A stretch of DNA of 64,000 bases. Source: CAVPWP01 sp050789285. GTDB lineage: Bacteria > Pseudomonadota > Alphaproteobacteria > Rhodobacterales > Rhodobacteraceae. The DNA lies in NCBI RefSeq assembly GCF_050789285.1, contig NZ_JBOUVX010000003.1, forward strand, positions 62,001-126,000, read 5' to 3'. This document shows positions 44,954 through 52,769 of the stretch, piece after piece. The notes beneath the pieces are model-generated. The model did not search any database and was not told the DNA's origin. It worked only from the letters and a program-made list of their open reading frames with translations. Made by a program: the position numbers and the translations under genes. Each line of letters starts with the position of its first letter. The stretch's first letter is position 1.

Positions 44954-45859
44954 TCAGGCGCGCGGACGCCGCAGCATCGACCCGCTGAACAGCACCAGCG
45001 CCGCCCAGATCATCGGAAAGGCGATCATCCGCCCCCGACCCATCGGCTCGTCGAAGACGAAGACGGCGATCAGGAAGATCATGGTGGGCGCGATGTACTG
45101 CATCATGGCGATCGTGGTCAGCCGCAGGCGCTTCGCGCCGTTGGCATAGACCATCAGCGGCACCGCCGTGACCAGCCCGCAGGACAGAAGCAACGCGGTA
45201 TCGGTGGCGCTGGCCTGAAGAAAGTGCCCCTCGCCCCGCGCCAGCAGCCAAACCATGTATCCCAGCGCCGGCCCCAGCAGAAGCAGCACCTCAAGCGTGA
45301 AGCCCTGGTTTGGCCCGATCGGAAGCGAGCGTTTGAAATAGGCGTAAAGCCCCCAGCTCAGCGTCAGGCCAAGGGCCACCACCGGCAGGCGGCCGGCCTC
45401 GACCGTCAGGATCAGCACCGCGGCCGAGGCCAGCGCGATCGCCGCCCATTGCGCCGGCAACAGCCGTTCGCGCAGCAGGACCGCGCCCAGGAACACGCTG
45501 AAAAGCGGATTGATGTAATAGCCAAGCGCGGCGTCCAGCGCGTGCCCGGTGCCGATCGCCCAGACATAGATCCCCCAGTTGACCGAGATCAGCGCCGCCG
45601 TCACCGCCCCCATCGCCAGCACCCGGGGCGTGGTCAGCGCCGCCCGCAGATCGGCCGTGCGACCCAGCGCCAGCAGCACGGCAAGCGCGATCGGCACCGA
45701 CCAGACCACGCGATGCGCCAGCACCTCGACCGGCGGGATATGGGCCACCGCCTTCATGAACAGCGGCAGGACCCCCCACATCAGATAGGCGGCCAGCGCG
45801 TATAGGAACCCGCCAAGGCTGTCGCCGCCATCCGTGGCGGGGCTGTTGGTGCTGGCCAT
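44954..45859 (-). CDS. RarD-like EamA family transporter
   Basis: A 301-residue DMT-superfamily membrane protein with about ten helices. GGFLYALAAYLMWGVLPLFMKAVAHIPPVEVLAHRVVWS is the RarD-type N-terminus and the C-terminal repeat is TTIAMMQYIAPTMIFLIAVFVF. RarD proteins are predicted permeases of unknown substrate. ATG 45859 with GGGAGA is preferred to a longer frame. Convergent with the PanE-like gene. Confidence 0.8.
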   Translation of the reverse strand: MASTNSPATDGGDSLGGFLYALAAYLMWGVLPLFMKAVAHIPPVEVLAHRVVWSVPIALAVLLALGRTADLRAALTTPRVLAMGAVTAALISVNWGIYVWAIGTGHALDAALGYYINPLFSVFLGAVLLRERLLPAQWAAIALASAAVLILTVEAGRLPVVALGLTLSWGLYAYFKRSLPIGPNQGFTLEVLLLLGPALGYMVWLLARGEGHFLQASATDTALLLSCGLVTAVPLMVYANGAKRLRLTTIAMMQYIAPTMIFLIAVFVFDEPMGRGRMIAFPMIWAALVLFSGSMLRRPRA

Positions 45860-45954
45860 GCCGTGTCTCCCGTTCCCCGCGCCCTCTGCCAGAGCCGGCG
45901 CGCCAGGTCCAATCACGGTTTCAGCGGTGGACCATCACGGAATGTGACGCGCGC

Positions 45955-46398
45955 TCAGCCGCGCTCTTCGAGGGCGGGAATGTCGAAGTCGGGCGCCGCC
46001 AGCTCGAACCCCTCGAAGCGGAACCCGGGGATGACGGCGCAGCTGACCAGCGTCCAGTCGCCCAGGCTTCGCGCCGCCTGCCAGTGGCCCGCCGGCACCA
46101 GCACCTGGGGCGCCTCGCCCGTCAGGACGTCCGGACCAAGCCTGTGGGCCGCCGCCGGCGCCTCGGCCCGATCCGCGATCCGCAACTCGATCGGCGCGCC
46201 CGCGTGGAACAGCCAGATCTCGTCGGCGTCCACCCGGTGCCAATGGCTGCGCTCGCCCGCCTTCAGCAGGAAATGGATGCAGGTGCCCGCCGGCCGCTCG
46301 CCCGGACCGGCCGCCGCGACCCAGGTCTGGCGGTACCAGCCGCCCTCGGGATGCGGCTGAAGGCCCAGGCGGGCGATGATGCGGTCGGCTTCGGCCAT
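45955..46398 (-). CDS. Cupin domain protein (DUF985)
   Basis: A 147-residue single cupin domain. ADRIIARLGLQPHPEGGWYRQTW, the ligand-type stretch KAGERSHWHRVDADEIWLFHAG with histidines and an acidic residue, and GHWQAARSLGDWTLVSCAVIPGFRFEGFEL are hallmarks of the cupin_5/DUF985 family. It may bind a metal ion. It starts 16 nt after the tail of intergenic repeat copy 4, downstream of eno. Function unknown. Confidence 0.85.
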   Translation of the reverse strand: MAEADRIIARLGLQPHPEGGWYRQTWVAAAGPGERPAGTCIHFLLKAGERSHWHRVDADEIWLFHAGAPIELRIADRAEAPAAAHRLGPDVLTGEAPQVLVPAGHWQAARSLGDWTLVSCAVIPGFRFEGFELAAPDFDIPALEERG

Positions 46399-46412
46399 GC
46401 GCGCGTCCCGGT

Positions 46413-46468
46413 GTCTTCTCTTGCCAAATACTCCCGCCGGAGGCGCCGCCGGGTTAGGGGCCCGGCGG
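46413..46468 (-). repeat. Intergenic hairpin-plus-core repeat, copy 4
   Basis: On the minus strand, starting 10 nt after the eno stop, the stem CCGCCGGG / CCCGGCGG (8 bp, 7-nt loop, 46446-46468) is followed by GCCTCCGGCGGGAGTATTTG and CAAGAGAAGA. The next gene, the cupin, starts shortly after. Confidence 0.6.
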
Positions 46469-46477
46469 TTTCCGCCC

Positions 46478-47755
46478 TCAGCCGCGCAGGATCGAGCGTC
46501 CGGCGTAGCGCGCGCTGTCGCCCAGCATCTCCTCGATCCGGATCAGCTGGTTGTACTTCGCCAGCCGGTCCGAGCGCGCAAGGCTGCCGGTCTTGATCTG
46601 TCCACAGTTCGTGGCCACCGCCAGATCGGCGATGGTGGCGTCCTCGGTCTCGCCCGAGCGGTGCGACATGACCGAGGTGAAGCGCGCCCGATGCGCCATG
46701 TCGACCGCTTCAAGAGTTTCCGACAAGGTCCCGATCTGGTTGACTTTCACCAAAAGCGCATTCGCCGCGCCCTCGGCGATGCCGCGGGCCAGCCGCACCG
46801 GGTTCGTCACGAACAGATCGTCACCCACAAGCTGCACCCGGTCGCCCAGTGCGTCGGTCAGCACCTGCCAGCCGTCCCAGTCGTCCTCGGCGCAGCCGTC
46901 CTCGATCGACAGGATCGGATAGTCGTTCACCAGCGCCTCGAGATAGGCGACGTTCTCGTCCGAGGTCAGGCTTTTCCCCTCCCCGGAAAGCACATACATG
47001 CCGTCCTTGAAGTATTCGGTCGCCGCGCAGTCGAGCGCCAGCATGATGTCCTCGCCCGGGACATAGCCGGTCTTCTCGACCGCCTTGAGGATGAAGTCCA
47101 GCGCGTCACGCGTCGACGACAGGTTCGGAGCGAAGCCGCCCTCGTCACCGATGCCGGTCGACAGTCCGGCCGAGGACAGTTCTTTCTTCAGCGTATGGAA
47201 GATCTCCGACCCCATCCGCACGGCCTCGCGGATGTTCTCGGCGCTGACCGGCATGATCATGAATTCCTGGATGTCGATCGGGTTGTCGGCATGTTCGCCG
47301 CCGTTGATGATGTTCATCATCGGCACCGGCAGAACCCGCGCCGCGGTGCCGCCGACATAGCGGTAAAGCGGCTGCGTGACATAGTCGGCCGCCGCCTTCG
47401 CGGTTGCCAGCGACACGCCGAGGATCGCGTTCGCGCCCAGCCGGCCCTTGTTGGGGGTGCCGTCAAGCTCGATCATCAGGGCGTCGATGGCTTCCTGTTC
47501 GGTCGCGTCGAAGCCGACGAGGTTCTCGGCGATCTCGCCGTTCACGGCCGCCACCGCCTCGAGCACGCCCTTGCCCATATAGCGCCCGGCATCGCCGTCG
47601 CGCCGTTCGACCGCCTCGTGCGCGCCGGTCGAGGCGCCCGAGGGCACCGCCGCGCGGCCCAGCGTGCCATCCTCGAGGATCACGTCGACCTCGACCGTGG
47701 GATTGCCACGGCTGTCGAGGATCTCGCGGGCGTGGATGTCGATGATGGTGCTCAT
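46478..47755 (-). CDS. eno: Enolase
   Basis: A 425-residue phosphopyruvate hydratase interconverting 2-phosphoglycerate and phosphoenolpyruvate. Conserved segments are IHAREILDSRGNPTVEVDV, VPSGASTGAHEAVERRDGD, the Mg2+-ligand region ILSIEDGCAEDDWDGW, and the C-terminal SHRSGETEDATIADLAVA. Starts 42 nt downstream of an EamA gene on the same strand. Confidence 0.97.
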   Translation of the reverse strand: MSTIIDIHAREILDSRGNPTVEVDVILEDGTLGRAAVPSGASTGAHEAVERRDGDAGRYMGKGVLEAVAAVNGEIAENLVGFDATEQEAIDALMIELDGTPNKGRLGANAILGVSLATAKAAADYVTQPLYRYVGGTAARVLPVPMMNIINGGEHADNPIDIQEFMIMPVSAENIREAVRMGSEIFHTLKKELSSAGLSTGIGDEGGFAPNLSSTRDALDFILKAVEKTGYVPGEDIMLALDCAATEYFKDGMYVLSGEGKSLTSDENVAYLEALVNDYPILSIEDGCAEDDWDGWQVLTDALGDRVQLVGDDLFVTNPVRLARGIAEGAANALLVKVNQIGTLSETLEAVDMAHRARFTSVMSHRSGETEDATIADLAVATNCGQIKTGSLARSDRLAKYNQLIRIEEMLGDSARYAGRSILRG

Positions 47756-47796
47756 GGGGTGGTTCCCTTGTCTCTTGGGTGATCCTTCGGGGCTGT

Positions 47797-48693
47797 TTAC
47801 CCGCCCGGGGCCTCTGGCGGAAGGGGCCTTGGGCCGCGCGCAAGGCGCGCCTCGCGCACGAAGGTGTAAAGCCCCGAGACAATGATGATCGCCGCGCCCG
47901 TCAGCATCAGCGCGTCGGGGCGTTCGTCGAAGACCAGACCGCCCACGACCAGCGCGAAAAGAAGCCGGGTATAGCGGAAGGGGGTGACGACGACGATGTC
48001 GCCCACCCGCACGGAGGCGATGATCGCGTAATAGGCCACCGGCCCCACCGCCAGCGCCCCCAGAAGCGCGAGCCAGGCGCCGCGGTCGGGCATCACCGCC
48101 CCGCCAGAGAAGACCAGAAGGATCGCGCCGGCGGGAATCACCGTGGCGAAGCCGTAGGTCGCCAGCACCATCGACGAGATCCGCCCCGGCACGACCCGCG
48201 TCGCCAGATCGCGCGCCGCCAGCATGAAGACCGCGAAGACCGCCAGCAGCGCGCCAAGGTCGAAGGCCGCCCCGCCCGGACGCACGATCAGCAGCACGCC
48301 CGCGAAACCCACCAGGATCGCCGTCCAGCGCCGCCAGCCGACGGTGGCCCCAAGAAACAGGGCCGCGCCCAGCGTCACCGCCAGCGGCGTGGCCTGGATG
48401 ATCGCCGAGACGGTCGAAAGCGGCGTGACCGCGATGGCCGAGATGAAGGCCATCGTCCCCAGCATCTCGGCCAGGTTGCGGATCATGACGGGCCGCGTCA
48501 GCAGCACCGGCGTGATCAGCCGCGCCCCGCCCGCCCGCGCCAGCGCCGCGAAGATCGCGGTTCCGCCGACCCCGATGATCAGAAGGATCTGGCCCACCGG
48601 AAGCGTCGCGGCCGCCATCTTAACGAAGGCGTCCTCAAGCGTGAAGCCCGCCATCGCGACGATCATCAGCAGGATGCCGCGCAGGTTGTTCAT
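47797..48693 (-). CDS. EamA family (DMT) transporter
   Basis: A 298-residue protein with ten predicted helices, a duplicated EamA structure. It begins MNNLRGILLMIVAMAGFTLEDAFVKMAA and shows GWRRWTAILVGFAGVLLIVRPG between the halves. Its start overlaps the stop of the next upstream paralogue by 4 nt (ATGA), and the pair is about half identical at sight (GILxMxxAMxGFxLEDAFxK, GWRRWTAIxVGFAGVLxxxRPG). Substrate unknown. Confidence 0.85.
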   Translation of the reverse strand: MNNLRGILLMIVAMAGFTLEDAFVKMAAATLPVGQILLIIGVGGTAIFAALARAGGARLITPVLLTRPVMIRNLAEMLGTMAFISAIAVTPLSTVSAIIQATPLAVTLGAALFLGATVGWRRWTAILVGFAGVLLIVRPGGAAFDLGALLAVFAVFMLAARDLATRVVPGRISSMVLATYGFATVIPAGAILLVFSGGAVMPDRGAWLALLGALAVGPVAYYAIIASVRVGDIVVVTPFRYTRLLFALVVGGLVFDERPDALMLTGAAIIIVSGLYTFVREARLARGPRPLPPEAPGG

Positions 48694-49592
48694 CGCGCGC
48701 CACCCGGGTGGGTCGCGGCGCGGGCCGAGCGCAGGATGGTGTAAAGACCCGAGGCCACGATGATCGCCCCGCCCAGAAGGGTCATCGCATCGGGCCGTTC
48801 TCCGAAGATCGCCATGCCAAGCCCCGTCGCAAACAGAAGCCGTGTATAGCGGAAGGGCGTGACCACGCCCACCTCGCCCAGGCGCATCGCGGCGGTGATC
48901 GAATAATAGCCCGCGACCCCGGCCAGGATCGCCGTCCCCAGGAAGGCCGCCGCCTGCGGCGTGGGCAGGCCCATCGGTCCGGTGAAGGGGCTCATGGCAA
49001 GCCCGGTGGGGATCAGAACCGCGAAGCCGTAGGTCGCCAGTTGCAGGTTCGACAGCGCGCGCGGCGCCGCGCGCGTGCCCAGGTCGCGCGCCGCGAAGCC
49101 GATGGTGCCGATCAGCGTGAAGATCGAGGCCGGCGTGAACCCCTCGAGCCCCGGACGGAGAACGATGAGCACGCCCGCGAAACCCACCCCGATCGCCGTC
49201 CAGCGCCGCCAGCCCACACGCTCGCCGAAAAAGAGCGCCGCGCCGAGCGTGACGAAAAGAGGCGAGGCCTGCAGGATCGCCGAGGCGTTCGACAGGGGCG
49301 TAAGCGTGATGCCCAGAAAGTAGCCCGCGCGGCCGATCACCTCGAAGACCGCGCGCAGGACGATCGGGCGCGACCGCGCCTCGGGCGGAAACAGCGGCAG
49401 GCCGCGCGCCCGCGTCAGCGCGGCGAAGATGACGAACCCGCCCAGACCGAAGACCGCCACCACCGGGCCCAGCGGCAGCGCGCCGGCGGCCAGCTTGATG
49501 AACGCATCCTCAAGCGCGAAGCCCACCATGGCCGCGACCATCCACAGGATGCCGCGCCGGTTCTCGGCCGCCGCGGTGGACTTCCCGGTCAT
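48690..49592 (-). CDS. EamA family (DMT) transporter, paralogue
   Basis: A 300-residue EamA-type membrane protein, clearly a duplicate of its downstream neighbour: MVAAMVGFALEDAFIKLAAGALPLGPV and GVGFAGVLIVLRPG line up with it. It lies within a chain of overlapping genes, fur-AEC-EamA-EamA, on the minus strand, and ends in ATGA overlap with the next. Exports of metabolites are typical for EamA proteins, but this is only at family level. Confidence 0.85.
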   Translation of the reverse strand: MTGKSTAAAENRRGILWMVAAMVGFALEDAFIKLAAGALPLGPVVAVFGLGGFVIFAALTRARGLPLFPPEARSRPIVLRAVFEVIGRAGYFLGITLTPLSNASAILQASPLFVTLGAALFFGERVGWRRWTAIGVGFAGVLIVLRPGLEGFTPASIFTLIGTIGFAARDLGTRAAPRALSNLQLATYGFAVLIPTGLAMSPFTGPMGLPTPQAAAFLGTAILAGVAGYYSITAAMRLGEVGVVTPFRYTRLLFATGLGMAIFGERPDAMTLLGGAIIVASGLYTILRSARAATHPGGAR

Positions 49593-50521
49593 GGCGCGAC
49601 GATCCAGCCGCCCAGCGCCAGCGTCAGCGGGATGGTGAAGAAGCTCAGAAGCGTCTGGAAGGTGATGATCGCGGCCATCGTGGGCGCGTCGCCGCCCATG
49701 GCTCGGGCCAGCGTGTAGGCCGCCACCCCCGTGGGAAGCGCGGCATAGATCAGCGCGACCTGCGCCGGCAGAAGTCCGGGCTGGAACACCGCGATCAGCC
49801 CAACCGTCGCGGCGGGAAAGACCGCAAGCTTGCCCAGCGCCGACAGCGCCAGCGGCCCGGCGCTGGCCGTCAGCCCCCGCAGCTTGAGGTTCGCACCCAC
49901 GCTGAGCAGCATCACCGGAAGGGCGGCGGCGCCCAGAAGGGCCGCCGTCTCATCGATCACCGGCAGCCCGCCGAGGCCCGAAAGGTTCGCAGCCGTCCCC
50001 AACGCGATCGACAGGATCAGCGGATTGCGCGCAAGGTCGCGCAGCACCGTCAGCGGCAGCCGCCCGCGGTCGTCCGACAGCATCAACGTCATCACCGTGA
50101 CCACGGTCACGTTCACCACCGGCACCAGAAGCGCCGCGCCAAGCACCGCCAGCGCCAGGCCTTCGACGCCGAACAGCGCCTCGGCGATGGCGAGGCCGAC
50201 GAAGGTGTTGAACCGCCCCGAGGCCTGCATCACGGTCGAGGCCAGCGGCGCCTCGTAGCCCGCCCGCCGGCCCGCGGCCCAGCCAAAGGCGGTCGCGGCC
50301 AGAAAGCCGCCGCACAGGACGGCGGCGAAGGGGCCAAGCGGCGCGCCCGACAGGTCGGCCGTGCTGATCTGGCGGAAGAACAGCGCCGGCATCAGCACCC
50401 AGTAGACCAGCCGGTCGTTGAGGTTCCAGAACTCGGTCGACGGAAAGCCCCCGCGCCGCAGCGCGTAGCCGGCAAGGATCATCACGAAGACCGGCGCGAT
50501 CGCCAGCGCGGTCGACAGCAT
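49589..50521 (-). CDS. AEC family (auxin efflux carrier-like) transporter
   Basis: A 310-residue membrane protein with about ten helices. N-terminus MLSTALAIAPVFVMILAGYALRRGGF and C-terminal QVALIYAALPTGVAAYTLARAMGGD fit the AEC family. The gene starts immediately after the fur stop with no spacer, and the next gene overlaps it by 4 nt. No substrate deduced. Confidence 0.85.
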   Translation of the reverse strand: MLSTALAIAPVFVMILAGYALRRGGFPSTEFWNLNDRLVYWVLMPALFFRQISTADLSGAPLGPFAAVLCGGFLAATAFGWAAGRRAGYEAPLASTVMQASGRFNTFVGLAIAEALFGVEGLALAVLGAALLVPVVNVTVVTVMTLMLSDDRGRLPLTVLRDLARNPLILSIALGTAANLSGLGGLPVIDETAALLGAAALPVMLLSVGANLKLRGLTASAGPLALSALGKLAVFPAATVGLIAVFQPGLLPAQVALIYAALPTGVAAYTLARAMGGDAPTMAAIITFQTLLSFFTIPLTLALGGWIVAP

Positions 50522-50938
50522 CTAGCGCGCGCGCTTCTTGGGCACGCCGTAAAGCTCAAGCCGGTGGCCACGCAACTCGTAGCCCAGCTTCTCGGCGATC
50601 CTCTCCTGCAGCTTCTCGATCTCTTCGTCCACGAATTCGATCACCTCGCCCGACTGGATGTCGATCAGGTGGTCGTGGTGCTCGCGCTCGGCGTCCTCGT
50701 AGCGGGCGCGGCCATCGCCGAACTCGAGCTTTTCGAGAATGCCCGCCTCTTCGAACAGCTTCACGGTGCGATAGACCGTCGCCAGCGAGATGCGCGGGTC
50801 GACGGCCGAGGCGCGGGCATAAAGCGCCTCGACATCGGGATGGTCCTGCGCCTCTTCCAGAACGGTGGCGATCGTGCGCCGCTGCCCGGTCAGGCGCAGG
50901 CCCTTGGCCTCGCAACGTTCAATGATGGTGTCGCCCAT
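50522..50938 (-). CDS. Fur family metalloregulator (Fur/Mur type)
   Basis: A 138-residue winged-helix protein. The DNA-binding part is LRLTGQRRTIATVLEEAQDHPDVEALYARASAVDPRISLATVYRTVKLFEEAG; the metal part has EREHHDHLIDIQSGEVIEFVDEEIEKLQERIAEKLGYEL. There is no CxxC pair, which is the pattern of alphaproteobacterial Fur/Mur, a manganese or iron sensor, and it lacks the multi-His HHH cluster typical of Irr. It precedes the AEC transporter gene directly. Its targets cannot be read here. Confidence 0.85.
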   Translation of the reverse strand: MGDTIIERCEAKGLRLTGQRRTIATVLEEAQDHPDVEALYARASAVDPRISLATVYRTVKLFEEAGILEKLEFGDGRARYEDAEREHHDHLIDIQSGEVIEFVDEEIEKLQERIAEKLGYELRGHRLELYGVPKKRAR

Positions 50939-51052
50939 GTCGGCCCCCGGGTCGCTGAGGTCGCCCGCGCTGTGATCGTCTGCCTCTAGGGCCGTCTCTT
51001 AGGCAATCCGGGCGGCGGAAAAAAGCCCCGGCGTGCGGTGAGGGTGTCTTCG

Positions 51053-52072
51053 TCACGCGGCGGACGAGGTGATCCGCGCCAGCGCCTCGATCTTCTGTCG
51101 CGCGGCCCCGCTGTCGAGGCTTTCGGCCGCGATCTCGACGCCTGCCTTCAGGCTCGACGCGCGGCCGGCCACCACAAGCGCCGCCGCCGCGTTCAAGAGC
51201 ACCGCGTCGCGATAGGCCGAGGGCGCCCCGTCGAGAAGCGCGCGGAAGGCGGCGCCGTTCTGGTCCGGCGTGCCGCCGAGAATCGCCTCGAACGGGTGCA
51301 CGGGCAGGCCGGCGTCCTCGGGGTGGACCTCGAATTCCTCGACGATCCCGTGCCTGAGGGCCGCGACATGGGTGCGCCCGGCGATCGACAGCTCGTCGGT
51401 GCCGTCCTCGCCGTGGACCAGCCAGGCCTCGTCCGAGCCCAGCGCTGCCAGCGTCTCGGCCATGGGGCGGATCATGGCGCGCGAAAACGCGCCGGTCAGC
51501 TGGCGCGTCACGCCCGCCGGGTTGGTGAGCGGCCCGAGGATGTTGAAGATCGTGCGCGTGCCAAGTTCGGCCCGTGTCGGCATGACATGGGCGATCGCGG
51601 GGTGATGCATGGGCGCCATCATGAAGCCGATGCCCACTTCTTTCAGCGCCTTTTCAACGACTTCCGGCCCGACCATCACGTTGACGCCCATCTGCGTCAG
51701 GGCATCCGCCGCACCCGATTTCGAGCTGAGGTTGCGGTTGCCGTGCTTGGCCACCGGCACGCCCGCGCCCGCCACGACAAAGGCGGTGGCGGTCGAGATG
51801 TTCAGCGTGCCCTTGCCGTCGCCGCCGGTGCCGACGATGTCGATCGCGCCTTCGGGCGCGCGCACCTTGCGGCACTTGGCGCGCATCACGGCCGCCGCGG
51901 CGGCGTATTCGCCCACCGTCTCGCCCCGCGTGCGCAGGGTCATCAGGAACCCGCCGATCTGGCTGGGCGTCGCCTCGCCGTCGAACAGGATGGTGAAGGC
52001 CGTCTCGGCCTCGTCCCGCGTCAGCGGCCGGTCGACGGCGGCAGCGATGAGGGGCTTCAGCCGGTCGCTCAT
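51053..52072 (-). CDS. trpD: Anthranilate phosphoribosyltransferase
   Basis: A 339-residue enzyme of tryptophan synthesis attaching phosphoribose to anthranilate. IVGTGGDGKGTLNISTATAFVVAGAG contains the PRPP/anthranilate site and VAKHGNRNLSSKSGAADALTQMG and RTIFNILGPLTNPAGV are conserved. Its start overlaps the trpG stop (ATGA). trpC does not follow; a Fur gene lies downstream. A minus-strand GGGGCTTTTTT run follows the stop, but I could not draw a convincing hairpin. Confidence 0.95.
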   Translation of the reverse strand: MSDRLKPLIAAAVDRPLTRDEAETAFTILFDGEATPSQIGGFLMTLRTRGETVGEYAAAAAVMRAKCRKVRAPEGAIDIVGTGGDGKGTLNISTATAFVVAGAGVPVAKHGNRNLSSKSGAADALTQMGVNVMVGPEVVEKALKEVGIGFMMAPMHHPAIAHVMPTRAELGTRTIFNILGPLTNPAGVTRQLTGAFSRAMIRPMAETLAALGSDEAWLVHGEDGTDELSIAGRTHVAALRHGIVEEFEVHPEDAGLPVHPFEAILGGTPDQNGAAFRALLDGAPSAYRDAVLLNAAAALVVAGRASSLKAGVEIAAESLDSGAARQKIEALARITSSAA

Positions 52073-52650
52073 GCCGGAACCGCCACGAGGTCGAGGAAAT
52101 TGCGCAGGATCGCGTGGCCGTGTTCGGACCGGATCGATTCAGGGTGGAACTGGACCCCGTGGATCGGTCTTTCGCGATGCGACAGGCCCATGATCGTCCC
52201 GTCCTCGAGCCAGGCCGTGATCTCGAGCACCTCGGGAAGTGTTTCGCGTTCCACGATGAGCGAGTGATAGCGCGTGGCCTTCAGCGGCGATGGCAACCCG
52301 CGGAACAGGCCGCGGCCTTCGTGGTGGATGGTGCCAAGCTTGCCGTGCACGATCTGGCCCGCGCGCACCACGCGTCCGCCAAACGCCTCGCCGATGGTCT
52401 GGTGGCCAAGACAGACGCCCAGAAGCGGCGTCCCCGTCTCGGCGGCGGCCTGGGTCAGCGCCAGGCAGATGCCGGCCTGCGCGGGATCGCAGGGCCCCGG
52501 CGACAGCACGATGCCTGCCGGGCGCAGCGCCATCGCCTGCTGCACGTCAAGCGCATCGTTGCGCCGCACAAGCACCTCGGCGCCAAGCTCGCCCAGGTAA
52601 TGGACGAGGTTGTAGGTAAAGCTGTCGTAGTTATCGATGAGAAGCAGCAT
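52069..52650 (-). CDS. trpG: Anthranilate synthase component II (glutamine amidotransferase)
   Basis: A 193-residue class I amidotransferase supplying ammonia to TrpE. Catalytic cysteine C80 is in LGVCLGHQTIGEAFGG and GVQFHPESIRSEHG has the histidine and glutamate. The N-terminal NYDSFTYNLVHYLGELG is characteristic of TrpG. It is coupled to trpD by ATGA. The partner trpE is 10.6 kb away at 39963. Confidence 0.93.
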   Translation of the reverse strand: MLLLIDNYDSFTYNLVHYLGELGAEVLVRRNDALDVQQAMALRPAGIVLSPGPCDPAQAGICLALTQAAAETGTPLLGVCLGHQTIGEAFGGRVVRAGQIVHGKLGTIHHEGRGLFRGLPSPLKATRYHSLIVERETLPEVLEITAWLEDGTIMGLSHRERPIHGVQFHPESIRSEHGHAILRNFLDLVAVPA

Positions 52651-52670
52651 CTTGCAGCCTTGAGCGGATT

Positions 52671-52712
52671 GGGGGCTGGTCCGCCCCCCGGGGTCGGGTA
52701 TACTTGGTCAGA
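52671..52712 (+). repeat. Degenerate member of the intergenic hairpin-plus-core repeat
   Basis: GGGGGC-TGGTCC-GCCCCC is followed by CCGGGGTCGGGTATACTTG and GTCAGAG, echoing copy 1 (core GGGATACTTTG). It lies between the divergent trpG and yibQ-like genes rather than after a stop codon in its own direction, and it lacks the AAGAAGAA tail. Assignment is tentative. Confidence 0.35.
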
Positions 52713-52769
52713 GGTGCCGCCGGGGGTCAAGGCACCCAAGAGGCAAAAGAACAGGCGGAGAGACCGGGC

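Noticed and set aside
51025..51052. T run after trpD (minus strand GGGGCTTTTTT) as a terminator
   Set aside because: No stable hairpin preceding the T run could be drawn by eye.
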